This document shows positions 1 through 7,734 of a stretch of DNA of 64,000 bases, in pieces. Every line of letters begins with the position of its first letter. Position 1 is the stretch's first letter. Source of the DNA: CAIKBL01 sp964555355 (GTDB lineage Bacteria; Pseudomonadota; Gammaproteobacteria; Ga0077536); NCBI GenBank assembly GCA_964555355.1, contig CAZKRY010000006.1, positions 62,001 to 126,000 on the forward strand, in the 5' to 3' direction. The notes under the pieces are model-generated. The model made no database searches, had not been told where the DNA came from, and saw nothing but the letters and a program-made list of their open reading frames with translations. Position numbers and translations under genes: made by a program.

Positions 1-161
1 AAGTTGCGCTCGGTAATCGCAAAATCGAGCTCTTGCACCACATCCGCAAAGACTTTGTTAGTCACGCCGCGCAAGACGCGGCCGTCGTAGCTTTGGATCG
101 TCGGCTCACTAGCGAATGCCGCCGCAGAGCTCAACAGCAAAAACCACAGAAGCGCTCTCAC
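1..161 (-). CDS. DUF302 family protein, N-terminal part (cut by window edge)
   Basis: The reverse-strand frame opens with GTG at 161, overlapping the TGA of the L,D-transpeptidase gene by a GTGA junction, and runs off the window start. The visible 53 residues begin with a hydrophobic signal-like stretch (LLWFLLLSSAAAFA) and continue with VFADVVQELDFAITERN, which resembles the opening helix of DUF302 proteins. DUF302 proteins have no settled function; many are periplasmic or membrane-linked. The coupled start suggests co-translation with the upstream transpeptidase. Family assignment rests on a short segment, so it is moderately sure. Confidence 0.6.
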   Translation of the reverse strand, partial: MRALLWFLLLSSAAAFASEPTIQSYDGRVLRGVTNKVFADVVQELDFAITERN

Positions 162-805
162 TCGCGAATGACCACGCGCGTCCCGACATCGACAAAACTA
201 CGCAATTCGCGGATCTCGCGGTTGGTAAGCGCGATGCACCCCTTGGTCCAATTAATCTTTTGTTGAATGTGTAGGCGATCGGGGGTTTCCTCACCAATTC
301 CATGGATGCCGATGGCGCCGCCGAGCGGTGTGTCTTGCGGGGGCAACGCATCCTGTCGCTGGGCATCCACGATGCGATCAAATTCCTCGCGCGTGATCAG
401 CGCACGCTTCAGTCCAAAAAAGCCGTCTTTGACGTTGGGGTAATTCAGCCGCATGAAAATTTCGAAACCGCTTTCGTCGTTAAAGCCCGTGATGTAATAA
501 ACGCCGACGGGTGTTTTATGGTCGCCGCGGATTTTTTTGTCACCAATGCCGCCACTGCCCAACGCGGCCGTATAACGGCGGGCGATCCGCTTACCCTGGC
601 GCAGCAACAAGGTGCGGTCGGACTTGTCGATTTCAACGGTGTAATCGCGCTGCGTAATGGGCGTCGCGGTGATGGCGGCGTCATCTAGGCCATCGGCCGA
701 TACGTCGCCACTGAGCACGGCGCTGCCTAACCCCAAGAACGCGAGCCATCCGGCGATGACGAAACTGGGCGGGTAGAAGCGGCGAGTAGCGGATCCGGGT
801 AGCAA
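158..805 (-). CDS. L,D-transpeptidase, YkuD family
   Basis: A 215-residue secreted enzyme expected to cross-link peptidoglycan stem peptides or anchor proteins to the wall in the periplasm. An N-terminal hydrophobic stretch (residues ~15-32) can serve as signal or anchor. The YkuD domain follows, with the catalytic block seen as GIHGIG and, further on, NWTKGCIALTNREI, giving the His and Cys of the family signature HG...(S/T)xGC. The only available start in this frame is a TTG at 805 without a clear ribosome binding site, so the N-terminus is uncertain. It is translationally coupled to the DUF302 gene downstream. Confidence 0.88.
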   Translation of the reverse strand: MLPGSATRRFYPPSFVIAGWLAFLGLGSAVLSGDVSADGLDDAAITATPITQRDYTVEIDKSDRTLLLRQGKRIARRYTAALGSGGIGDKKIRGDHKTPVGVYYITGFNDESGFEIFMRLNYPNVKDGFFGLKRALITREEFDRIVDAQRQDALPPQDTPLGGAIGIHGIGEETPDRLHIQQKINWTKGCIALTNREIRELRSFVDVGTRVVIRE

Positions 806-914
806 AGGCAGCGCGCATTTGGCCTGCGATTCAGGCGCTCTGATTTAACCATACCCGTCGGCCCTCGTGCTACGCTGCACCTTGTCAAGGAACGCCGATA
901 GCCGATAGTAGCTG

Positions 915-1451
915 ATGCCCGAAGCACAACCTAAATACGCCGCGACTGCCATGGCGCTGCATTGGCTGAGTGCGTTAGTGATCTGCGCGTTATTCGGAAT
1001 TGGTTGGTATATGGTTGACCTGCCTAAGGGGCCGGCGCGGGGCGAGACTTTCGCGCTGCATAAATCGCTAGGGTTAACGGTATTTCTGCTAACCGTTTGG
1101 CGACTGGGTTGGCGTGTGCGAAAACAGCCGCCCCCTTGGCCTGTCACGATGCCGCGATGGCAGGCACGCCTTGCCGACTCGGTGCATAAGATTTTCTACG
1201 GCTTGCTTTTGCTGCAGCCGTTGACGGGTTATTTATCCTCCTCCTTTAGTGGTTACTCAACCAAATTCTTTGGTCTGCCGCTGCCCGACTGGGGACATCA
1301 CAATCCGCCGTTGAATGAGTTCTTCACCGAGCTGCACGTGGCAGGATCCATCGCGTTGCTGGTCTTGGTCGCGCTACACCTGGCAGGAGTCTTAAGTCAT
1401 TTATTGGCGCCCGGGGAGCGGATGGTGCGGCGCATGTTGCCCTGGCGCTAG
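915..1451 (+). CDS. Cytochrome b561-type di-heme membrane protein
   Basis: A 178-residue membrane protein of the bacterial cytochrome b561 family, which passes electrons from quinol to periplasmic acceptors. Four hydrophobic segments are visible, at about residues 12-34, 48-66, 92-110 and 140-162. Candidate heme-ligand histidines are in ALHWLSAL (near residue 16), FALHKSLG, VHKIFYG and ELHVAGS/ALHLAG, the usual helix positions. Length is typical. It starts with ATG and lies divergent from the transpeptidase gene, and its 3' end runs into a strong bidirectional hairpin shared with pqqA on the opposite strand. Confidence 0.88.
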   Translation: MPEAQPKYAATAMALHWLSALVICALFGIGWYMVDLPKGPARGETFALHKSLGLTVFLLTVWRLGWRVRKQPPPWPVTMPRWQARLADSVHKIFYGLLLLQPLTGYLSSSFSGYSTKFFGLPLPDWGHHNPPLNEFFTELHVAGSIALLVLVALHLAGVLSHLLAPGERMVRRMLPWR

Positions 1452-1473
1452 GGAACCGCGTTGAGGGGGCAAA

Positions 1474-1502
1474 AAAAGAGGGGCTTTATTGCCCCTCTTT
1501 TC
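1474..1502. terminator. Bidirectional rho-independent terminator
   Basis: A-tract, GAGGGGC stem, loop TTTATT, complementary GCCCCTC stem, T-tract. The A and T flanks make it usable from both sides, so it can stop the cytochrome b561 transcript (+) and the pqqA transcript (-). Confidence 0.9.
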
Positions 1503-1521
1503 TTCAACGATGTAGAACCGC

Positions 1522-1596
1522 TTATCGGTTATTGATGTACATCGTGACTTCGAAACCAAAGCGAACGTCGCTGTATGAAGGAGTTTCCCAAGCCAT
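1522..1596 (-). CDS. pqqA: PqqA, PQQ precursor peptide (first, orphan copy)
   Basis: A 24-codon gene encoding the ribosomal precursor from which pyrroloquinoline quinone is cut. It reads MAWETPSYSDVRF then GFEVTMYINNR. The Glu16 and Tyr20 of the EVTMY motif are the residues that PqqE cross-links and that become the cofactor. AAGGA sits 7 bases before the ATG, and a terminator follows the stop. It differs from the second copy at 33.3 kb only at residue 2 (Ala versus Thr). No other pqq gene is adjacent; its neighbours are cytochrome b561 and a sigma-54-dependent two-component system. A sigma-54-type promoter lies about 45 bases upstream. Call is very sure; why it is separate is inference. Confidence 0.95.
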   Translation of the reverse strand: MAWETPSYSDVRFGFEVTMYINNR

Positions 1597-1640
1597 GTGT
1601 AATTCCTTTCAAGGATTAAGAAGGTGCCTGGTATACGAGC

Positions 1641-1656
1641 TGCAAGCGGTGTGCCG
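1641..1656 (-). promoter_or_regulatory. Sigma-54 (-24/-12) promoter for the orphan pqqA
   Basis: On the minus strand the sequence CGGCACACCGCTTGCA has GG-N10-GC spacing and matches TGGCACG-N4-TTGCA at all but two positions (C for T before GG; A for G after GGCAC). The expected transcription start is near 1630, leaving about 33 untranslated bases before pqqA. A sigma-54 activator gene lies 1.7 kb away. The match is seen; activity is inferred. Confidence 0.75.
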
Positions 1657-1741
1657 ATTCGCGGCCGTTGAGGGCTTGGGCGCCTAAGCTTCTGTAATTT
1701 CAGCCGATTGAGACAAGGTGAGTCAGCGGTTGTTATGCGTG

Positions 1742-1786
1742 CCCGGTCCCATGGTTCAAATCATTGGTTCACATCAACCAACCGGG
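1742..1786. promoter_or_regulatory. Nested direct and inverted repeats, candidate enhancer (UAS) for a sigma-54 activator
   Basis: TGGTTCAAATCA (1752-1763) and TGGTTCACATCA (1765-1776) are direct repeats with one mismatch at a 13-base period. TTGGTT (1764-1769) and AACCAA (1776-1781) form an inverted repeat, and CCCGGT (1742-1747) pairs with ACCGGG (1781-1786). The block lies about 90-130 bases upstream of the sigma-54 element for pqqA, the usual distance for NtrC-type enhancer sites, and just before the kinase gene, so it could also autoregulate that operon. Confidence 0.5.
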
Positions 1787-1859
1787 TGCTCGTAATCGAC
1801 CAATCCCAGGGACCCACTTCCGCTTGAGAGGGATCTGGGATCCCCCAATAATCACCGCC

Positions 1860-3311
1860 ATGCCAGCCCCAGGTGCGCATTCCCTCCGCCGATTGTTGCT
1901 TAGCCATGAGCTAGCGTTCTTGGTGTTGGTGGCCGTGAGCGGTAGCTTGGGCGGGGCATGGGCCTATTTTTGGCAGAAAACCTCCACCGAGACGCTCCGG
2001 CTTAGCGCACTGCGCGAGGTCGCGCAGGAGATTCGGACGCTGCTGACGCGCCAGGTGCAGGAAGTGGCACTCGCCAAACTGCGTGACGACCCCGGTGCGT
2101 CCAAGCTTTATTCCGCGTACTACCAAGATATCCAGACACGCTTTAACCAACTGCGCCAACAGTCGGCCTCGCGCGCGGAAGACTATGCGATCCAGGGGTT
2201 GCAAGAAGCTTACAGCCAATTACAAGCGGATATGAACCAGATGTTCACCGACTCTTTTCTAATGAATCGGCTGGTGCGCAGCCGGGTGCTTGACCCGCAT
2301 TACGAAGCAGGATTGATGGGGGCGTTTGAATCGGCCTATCTCAATTTCAGCGGTTTGGTTAGCCAGAATATCGAGCAGCAGAAAGCGCGGATCCGGGCTT
2401 GGACTCGCTATGCACCGTTGATTGTCCCGTTGCCGATTCTGCTCGCGATTGGTCTCATCATCAGCGCCCGGCGCAGTTTGACGCGCGGGTTCCTGCGCCC
2501 AATCAGAGCCATCATGCAGGGCACGCGCCGACTCGCCGCTGGTGATTCCGAAGCGCGCTTGGCTGAGGAGGGAGTGAGTGAAATTGCCGATCTCTCACGG
2601 GGTATCAATCGCATGGCGCAAGAGCTCGCGCGCAGTCGTGCCGCGCTTGTCGAATCCGAACGTCAAGCCGCACTTGGGGCGCTGGTGCCGGTGGTCGCGC
2701 ACAATATTCGAAATCCATTGGCGAGCATTCGTGCCAACGCGCAGTTGATGGAACACGCCGAAACGCCGGCCGAAACAACGGAAATCGCGCATGGAATAGT
2801 CGAAGCCGTCGACCGCCTAGGCCGTTGGGTGAGCGCGCTCGTGTCTTATTTACATCCATTAAAACCACACCTGCAAACGGTGACCGTGTCCGCGCTCGTG
2901 GCGGGTGTGTTGGAGCTGCTAAAGCCGAAAATCGCGGAAAAGAACCTTGAGGTGGTGCGCGCGCCGTGGACCGACGCGGCGCTCGAAGTTGATCGCGACT
3001 TGATGGAGCAGGGGCTCTATGGCTTGCTCAGCAACGCGATAGAAGCGTCACCCGCAGCAGGGAGGATAACACTCGGCTGTGTGTTAGACGACACGACGAT
3101 GCAGCTCACGATCCTCGACCAAGGTGGCGGGATCCCCTTCATTCCCAATCCATCGGATTTAGCCCCTGGACCGACCACCAAACGCTTCGGTACGGGGCTT
3201 GGGATCCCCATTGCGTTTAAGGTCTGTAAAGCACATGGCTGGGACTTGTCGTTCAAGGTAGTCGATAATGCGGGGACCTTGATTACCATAATCGCGCCTC
3301 TGTCGAGATGA
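1860..3311 (+). CDS. Membrane sensor histidine kinase (NtrB/ZraS type)
   Basis: A 483-residue kinase that would phosphorylate the regulator encoded next to it. A transmembrane segment near residues 18-37, a helical periplasmic sensor region, and a second transmembrane segment (~182-202) are followed by a HAMP linker, the phosphoacceptor helix VVAHNIRNPLASIR with His281, and a HATPase domain with N box LLSNAIEASP and G boxes DQGGG and GTGLG. The start at ATG 1860 is preferred over a frame-open start at 1764 because it sits just before the first membrane segment; no strong ribosome binding site is seen. The stop overlaps the regulator start by ATGA. The signal sensed is unknown; location next to pqqA suggests a link to PQQ supply. 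Confidence 0.88.
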   Translation: MPAPGAHSLRRLLLSHELAFLVLVAVSGSLGGAWAYFWQKTSTETLRLSALREVAQEIRTLLTRQVQEVALAKLRDDPGASKLYSAYYQDIQTRFNQLRQQSASRAEDYAIQGLQEAYSQLQADMNQMFTDSFLMNRLVRSRVLDPHYEAGLMGAFESAYLNFSGLVSQNIEQQKARIRAWTRYAPLIVPLPILLAIGLIISARRSLTRGFLRPIRAIMQGTRRLAAGDSEARLAEEGVSEIADLSRGINRMAQELARSRAALVESERQAALGALVPVVAHNIRNPLASIRANAQLMEHAETPAETTEIAHGIVEAVDRLGRWVSALVSYLHPLKPHLQTVTVSALVAGVLELLKPKIAEKNLEVVRAPWTDAALEVDRDLMEQGLYGLLSNAIEASPAAGRITLGCVLDDTTMQLTILDQGGGIPFIPNPSDLAPGPTTKRFGTGLGIPIAFKVCKAHGWDLSFKVVDNAGTLITIIAPLSR

Positions 3312-4720
3312 GCTTATCCGCGCCGTCCACCACCGCGCCGGGCGCAAGCGCCGGTACACCCGCGCGAATTCTGATTGTTGAAGACGAGATCCTCTTCGCA
3401 CGCGCCGTCAGTAAGCGACTCGAAAAAGCGGGCTTCTCGGCGCCCACGGTTGCCACGTTGGCCGATGCCGAGCGCGCGCTCAAAGCCGAAACACCCGAAT
3501 TGTTGTTACTCGATATGCGGTTACCGGACGGCTCGGGCCTCGATTTTTTGCAACGCGCGCGCGCGCTCGGCGTGGGGACGCCGGTGATTGCGATGAGTGC
3601 GTACGGCGAGCTGGAAGACGCCGTCTCGGCGATGAAACTCGGCGCCGCCGACTATTTGAAAAAGCCGATCGATCTCGACGAACTCCTGCTTAATGTGCGC
3701 AAGGTGCTCGGCCATCAGCGTGTTTCGCAGCAACTTGAATATTCGCGCGCGCGTGAAGCGAGCGTTGTCGAAGAAGTCGCGCTGCTCGGCGCGTCAACCG
3801 CCGCGCAGGCGCTGCGTGCGCAAATTGGGCGTATCGCGATGTTGGCGGGGCATGATGCCAATCTGGCGCCGACGGTGTTGATCGTGGGAGAAACGGGCAC
3901 GGGCAAGGACCTGGCCGCACGGCTACTCCACCAACAATCGGCGCGCGCGGCCCAGCCGTTTGTGCATGTTGACTGCGCGGCGTTGCCTAAGGATCTTATC
4001 GAGGCCGAATTGTTCGGTCACGTCAAGGGCGCCTTTACCAGCGCGGTGGGTGAGCGCACCGGACTCATCGAAGCGGCCGAGAATGGGGTGCTGTTCCTGG
4101 ACGAAATTGGCGAGCTGCCCCTTGAGCTGCAAGCCAAATTGCTGGCGGTACTCGAACGCCGCTCACTACGTCGCGTCGGCAGCAGCCAAGAACGGAAAGT
4201 CGACGCCTGGATTGTCGCCGCGACCAATCGCGACGTCGAACGCATGGTGGCCGACGGTACGTTACGCTCGGATCTCTATTACCGCTTGAACGTGCTGACG
4301 CTGGCGCTGCCGCCGCTTCGCGAGCGCGGCGAAGACGCCCTGTTAATCGCCGAGCAATGCGGCGCGCAGATCGCACGGCGTTATGGTTTTCCGGCCTGCG
4401 CGTTTGATAAATCGGCCAAGGACGCGCTACTCGCCTATCGCTGGCCGGGCAATATTCGGGAACTACGGCATGTCATCGAACGTGCCTTATTGCTGTCCGG
4501 CGGCCAGCAGCTGACGGCCGAAATGTTGATGCTGCCCGGCCATGCGCGAGCAATGCCCGCGCTCGGACCGGATTTCTCCGCGCTAACGCTCGAACAAGCT
4601 GAAAAGTTATTGATTGAGCTTGCGCTGCGACGCACCGGCAACAACGTTTCCGAAGCAGCGCGTCAGCTAGGGATCACGCGGATGACCATGCGGTATCGGA
4701 TGAAACAGCACGGCTTGTAG
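3308..4720 (+). CDS. Sigma-54-dependent response regulator (NtrC/ZraR family)
   Basis: A 470-residue activator: receiver domain (residues ~20-135, phosphorylated Asp69 in LLLLDMRLPDG, conserved acidic pair ED and Lys in LKKPID), AAA+ domain (~165-400) with Walker A GETGTGKD, Walker B FLDEIGEL, R-finger region LRSDLYYRLNV, and a Fis-type helix-turn-helix at the end (NNVSEAARQLGITRMTMRYR). It would open promoters bound by RNA polymerase with sigma-54. The sigma-54 contact loop reads GAFTSA rather than the usual GAFTGA. It forms an overlapping operon with the kinase, and the nearest sigma-54-like promoter is that of the orphan pqqA. Confidence 0.93.
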   Translation: MSLSAPSTTAPGASAGTPARILIVEDEILFARAVSKRLEKAGFSAPTVATLADAERALKAETPELLLLDMRLPDGSGLDFLQRARALGVGTPVIAMSAYGELEDAVSAMKLGAADYLKKPIDLDELLLNVRKVLGHQRVSQQLEYSRAREASVVEEVALLGASTAAQALRAQIGRIAMLAGHDANLAPTVLIVGETGTGKDLAARLLHQQSARAAQPFVHVDCAALPKDLIEAELFGHVKGAFTSAVGERTGLIEAAENGVLFLDEIGELPLELQAKLLAVLERRSLRRVGSSQERKVDAWIVAATNRDVERMVADGTLRSDLYYRLNVLTLALPPLRERGEDALLIAEQCGAQIARRYGFPACAFDKSAKDALLAYRWPGNIRELRHVIERALLLSGGQQLTAEMLMLPGHARAMPALGPDFSALTLEQAEKLLIELALRRTGNNVSEAARQLGITRMTMRYRMKQHGL

Positions 4721-4749
4721 TGTGGCGATGGATGTATGCCGCTTGAAGA

Positions 4750-4873
4750 CCCTCACCCCAGCCCTCTCCCGCAACGCGGGAGAGGGTGAAATAAGAAGTC
4801 CCCGCTCGGGGGGAAAGGGATCCGATTCGCCTCTCCCTCCGGGAGAGGCCGGCGCGTAGCGCCGGGTGAGGGG
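4750..4873. repeat. REP-like composite palindromic repeat
   Basis: Contains CCCTCACCCCAG, then the hairpin CCCTCTCCCGC-AAC-GCGGGAGAGGG (4762-4786), a second hairpin CCTCTCCC-TCC-GGGAGAGG (4830-4848), and CCGGCGC-GTA-GCGCCGG followed by GTGAGGGG. Related shorter copies occur at 23911 and 59374. It lies between two convergent genes and may also act as a terminator. Confidence 0.8.
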
Positions 4874-4908
4874 CAGCCCTAAAACAAGTAGGGCCGCAGC
4901 CTCTAAGC

Positions 4909-6258
4909 TCAATGCAATTTGAGTCGCGGTTTGCTCGTACGCGTTAAAAAATTGGCGACGGTCAACAGCACCGTGCGGGCAAGACCTTGCACGGTGATCT
5001 GATGCTGCTTGTACAGTGACAGATAGGCCATGCGCGCGAGCCAACCTTCCAACGCCACTTTGCCCACTTGGCGCCCGAATAAATTTCCCATCAGGCTACC
5101 AATGGTGCTGTGCGCGCTTAAGTTAATCAGCGATCCGAAATCACGGTAGCGATACACCGGCGACGACGAACTTCCGCGATAACGCTGTTTGATCGCCGCC
5201 GCGAGGAGACTTGCTTGCTGATGAGCAGCTTGCGCGCGTGGCGGCACCAGGGTTTGTGCGGCTTCGTCACGTGGGCAAGCCGCACAGTCACCGAGCACGT
5301 AAATCGAATCATCCAAAGTCGTCTGTAAGGTGGGTTTGACGAGAAGTTGTTGAGCGCGATTGAGCTCTAACCCATCGAGGTTCGCCAATACGTCCGGTCC
5401 TTTGATACCGGCTGCCCAGACTTTGATCTCCGCTGGAATGAATTTGCCGCTCTTGGTATAGAGTCCGGCGGCGTCGGCGGCCACGATCAACTCGCCGGTG
5501 TGCACCTTGACGCCAATTGACGCCAAGATTTCGGCAGTCGATTCCGAGATGCGGGGATCGAGGCCAGGCAAAATTCGGGAGGAACCTTCAATCAGATGAA
5601 TTTTGAAATCGCGCTCGGGATCGATCCGCGTCAACCCAAAGCGCACCAAGGCGCGCAAGGCATGGTGGAGTTCGGCGGTGAGTTCAACCCCAGTCGCGCC
5701 CGCACCGGCGATCGCAATATGTAATTGACCGTCGCGCAGCGGCGCATCCTGGGCATTCGCGGCATAGCAGGCACGCACAAGATACTGGTGAAAGGCATCG
5801 GCTTGCTGGCGACCATCTAGGAAGTGGCAGTGCTCGGCGACGCCGGGGATCCCAAAGTCGTTAGTCACACTGCCGATGGCGATGACGAGTAGGTCGTATT
5901 GAAAGGAACGACGCGGGACGAACTCATGGCCTTGGCTATCGTAGGAGGGCGCGATCGTGACGGTCTTCGACGCGCGCGATAGGCTCTCCAGCGCGCCCAA
6001 GTGGAAACGAAACCCGTGCCAGAACGCCTGCGCGAGGTAGGGTAGTTCGTCCTCGTTGGAGTTCATGGTACCGGCCGCCACCTCGTGCAGTAGCGGCTTC
6101 CAGATATGCGTGTGATTGCAATCGATGAGCGTTACTTCAACCGCCGGGTTGCGGCGAAATATTCGCCCCAAGCGAGTTACGAGCTCCAAACCGCCGGCAC
6201 CTCCGCCGATGACGACGACTTTGAACGCAGACAGGTGATGCGGGACGGTTGTCGCCAC
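4909..6258 (-). CDS. ndh: Type II NADH:quinone oxidoreductase (NDH-2)
   Basis: A 449-residue FAD enzyme that oxidises NADH and reduces quinone at the inner membrane without pumping protons. Two Rossmann motifs are visible: VVVIGGGAGGLELVTRLG for FAD near residues 14-31 and IAIAGAGATGVELTAEL for NADH near 165-181, plus the second FAD motif YVLGDCAACP near 320. A C-terminal amphipathic region around LARMAYLSLYKQHQ fits the membrane anchor. The start is GTG at 6258 with AAGGAG seven bases before it. It is divergent from the DUF1244 gene. Confidence 0.92.
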   Translation of the reverse strand: MATTVPHHLSAFKVVVIGGGAGGLELVTRLGRIFRRNPAVEVTLIDCNHTHIWKPLLHEVAAGTMNSNEDELPYLAQAFWHGFRFHLGALESLSRASKTVTIAPSYDSQGHEFVPRRSFQYDLLVIAIGSVTNDFGIPGVAEHCHFLDGRQQADAFHQYLVRACYAANAQDAPLRDGQLHIAIAGAGATGVELTAELHHALRALVRFGLTRIDPERDFKIHLIEGSSRILPGLDPRISESTAEILASIGVKVHTGELIVAADAAGLYTKSGKFIPAEIKVWAAGIKGPDVLANLDGLELNRAQQLLVKPTLQTTLDDSIYVLGDCAACPRDEAAQTLVPPRAQAAHQQASLLAAAIKQRYRGSSSSPVYRYRDFGSLINLSAHSTIGSLMGNLFGRQVGKVALEGWLARMAYLSLYKQHQITVQGLARTVLLTVANFLTRTSKPRLKLH

Positions 6259-6362
6259 CAGAGTGCTCCTTCGGATCAGTCATGCGCGAAGAGGCGCCGG
6301 TATACTATAAGCCAAGGCCACCGACCAACCGGCGTTAACCTGGCACGATGAAGGACTGACAC

Positions 6363-6671
6363 ATGAACGACCAGCAAAGCACTTTAGAACTTGAAGCGGC
6401 AACCTTCCGGCGCTTACGCGACTTTTTGCGCGAGCACACCGAGGTGCAGAACATCGATTTGATGAATTTGGCCGGGTTCTGCCGTAATTGCCTCGCGAAA
6501 TGGTATCGCGCCGAGGCCGAGACGCGCGGCGCCAGCATGGACTACGAACAAGCGCGCGAAGTTATCTACGGCATGCCATATGAAGAATGGCGCGCACGGT
6601 TTCAAAAAGAATCAACGCCCGCGCAGCAAGCGGCATTCAAGGTGCGCCAAGAGCAGCAATCAGACCACTAA
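6363..6671 (+). CDS. DUF1244 family protein
   Basis: A 102-residue small protein with the family block NLAGFCRNCLAKWYR (residues ~36-50), a Cys-Cys pair likely to bind a metal or take part in redox chemistry, and GMPYEEWRARFQ. No function is established for the family. It starts with ATG and is followed after 16 bases by the RND adaptor gene, so the three genes downstream may be co-transcribed with it. Confidence 0.85.
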   Translation: MNDQQSTLELEAATFRRLRDFLREHTEVQNIDLMNLAGFCRNCLAKWYRAEAETRGASMDYEQAREVIYGMPYEEWRARFQKESTPAQQAAFKVRQEQQSDH

Positions 6672-6687
6672 CGTGAATGGCTTGGCG

Positions 6688-7680
6688 ATGCGAGTATGCA
6701 TGACCCGTTTGTGGATAGTACTCGCCTGGCTGTTGACGGTTGGGTTCGCCGCGAGCGCGGAGCCCGCGCCGCTGCGCTACCGGGATGGCGTGGCGCTACT
6801 CGAGTTGAGCACGGCGCAGGTCGAGCAGCTTGGATTGACGGTGGACGTGCCGATGCCGTACGCGCAAATCAGGGAGACATCGGCGGTGGGCGAAGTCGTC
6901 GCGGCGTCCCCATTGCTGGTGGCCCGCGCGAAGGCGCGTGGGCGAGCGCGAGCACTCGCCCTTTTGGGTGAAATCGCGACACTCCATCGCGCACGAATTG
7001 ACGCGATCGAGAAGCAGCAAAAGGTCGGCGGCGCCGCGGATTTCGAAGGGCGTTATCAAGTAAGCGTCAGTATCGCGGACAACGAACTCGCGCAAGCGCG
7101 TCTTGTCGCATCTCAAACTGCCGCGCGCGAGGCTTTAAGCACGCGCTGGGGCAGCGCGCTGCTCGACTATGTGGAGTCTCATCCCGCAGTCGCCGATGCG
7201 CTTGCGAGCGGTGCGCAGACACTGGTGCGGATTGGTTTCGGCACGAGCGGCGCGCTGCCCACCGAAGTGCTGGCCGCCATGGATGGGGTGCGGGATCACG
7301 CACAGGCATTAACTGTCATTACGGCGGCACCGATCACGCAAAGCGGTGTCGCGCAGAGTGGGTGGGCGCTGGCGCCGGGGACGATGTTTCCGAGTGGTGG
7401 CACGCCCGCCGTGTGGGTGTCCGCCGCAACCGCCGCACACGGTTATAAAGTGCCCGCGGCCGCGCTGGTCTGGCTGCACGGCGCGCAGTGGATATACGAC
7501 GCGACGCCGGCGGGTACCGGTCTTCAGCAGTTTGCGCGCAGACGAGTTGACACCCAGCCGCTCTCGCCGTCGGAAGTATTCGTCGAGGCGGAACTCCCCA
7601 CGCGGATTGTCACGGCCGGTGCGCAGGCGCTGCTTGCCGAAGAGCTGCGCTGGTCGATTCCCGAGGAAGACGAAGATTAA
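6688..7680 (+). CDS. RND efflux periplasmic adaptor (membrane fusion protein)
   Basis: A 330-residue secreted adaptor expected to link the RND pump encoded next door to an outer-membrane channel. A signal peptide (LWIVLAWLLTVGFAASAEP) precedes ALLELSTAQVEQLGLTV, the usual opening of CzcB-like adaptors, then a helical hairpin-like region (~80-150) and beta-rich domains. Sequence conservation is low and it is short for the family. ATG 6688 is chosen; ATG 6700 and GTG 6673 are possible. It lies 54 bases upstream of the pump gene. No outer-membrane factor gene is present nearby. Confidence 0.75.
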   Translation: MRVCMTRLWIVLAWLLTVGFAASAEPAPLRYRDGVALLELSTAQVEQLGLTVDVPMPYAQIRETSAVGEVVAASPLLVARAKARGRARALALLGEIATLHRARIDAIEKQQKVGGAADFEGRYQVSVSIADNELAQARLVASQTAAREALSTRWGSALLDYVESHPAVADALASGAQTLVRIGFGTSGALPTEVLAAMDGVRDHAQALTVITAAPITQSGVAQSGWALAPGTMFPSGGTPAVWVSAATAAHGYKVPAAALVWLHGAQWIYDATPAGTGLQQFARRRVDTQPLSPSEVFVEAELPTRIVTAGAQALLAEELRWSIPEEDED

Positions 7681-7734
7681 CCTCGGGGGCAACGGTCCTA
7701 TCCCGCGCTTCCTCCACGCGCCAGACGTTCATCA

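Noticed and set aside
1745..1785. Possible tRNA because of GGTTCAAATC, a T-loop-like string
   Set aside because: No five-base T-stem, no anticodon or acceptor stem could be drawn around it; direct and inverted repeats explain the sequence.
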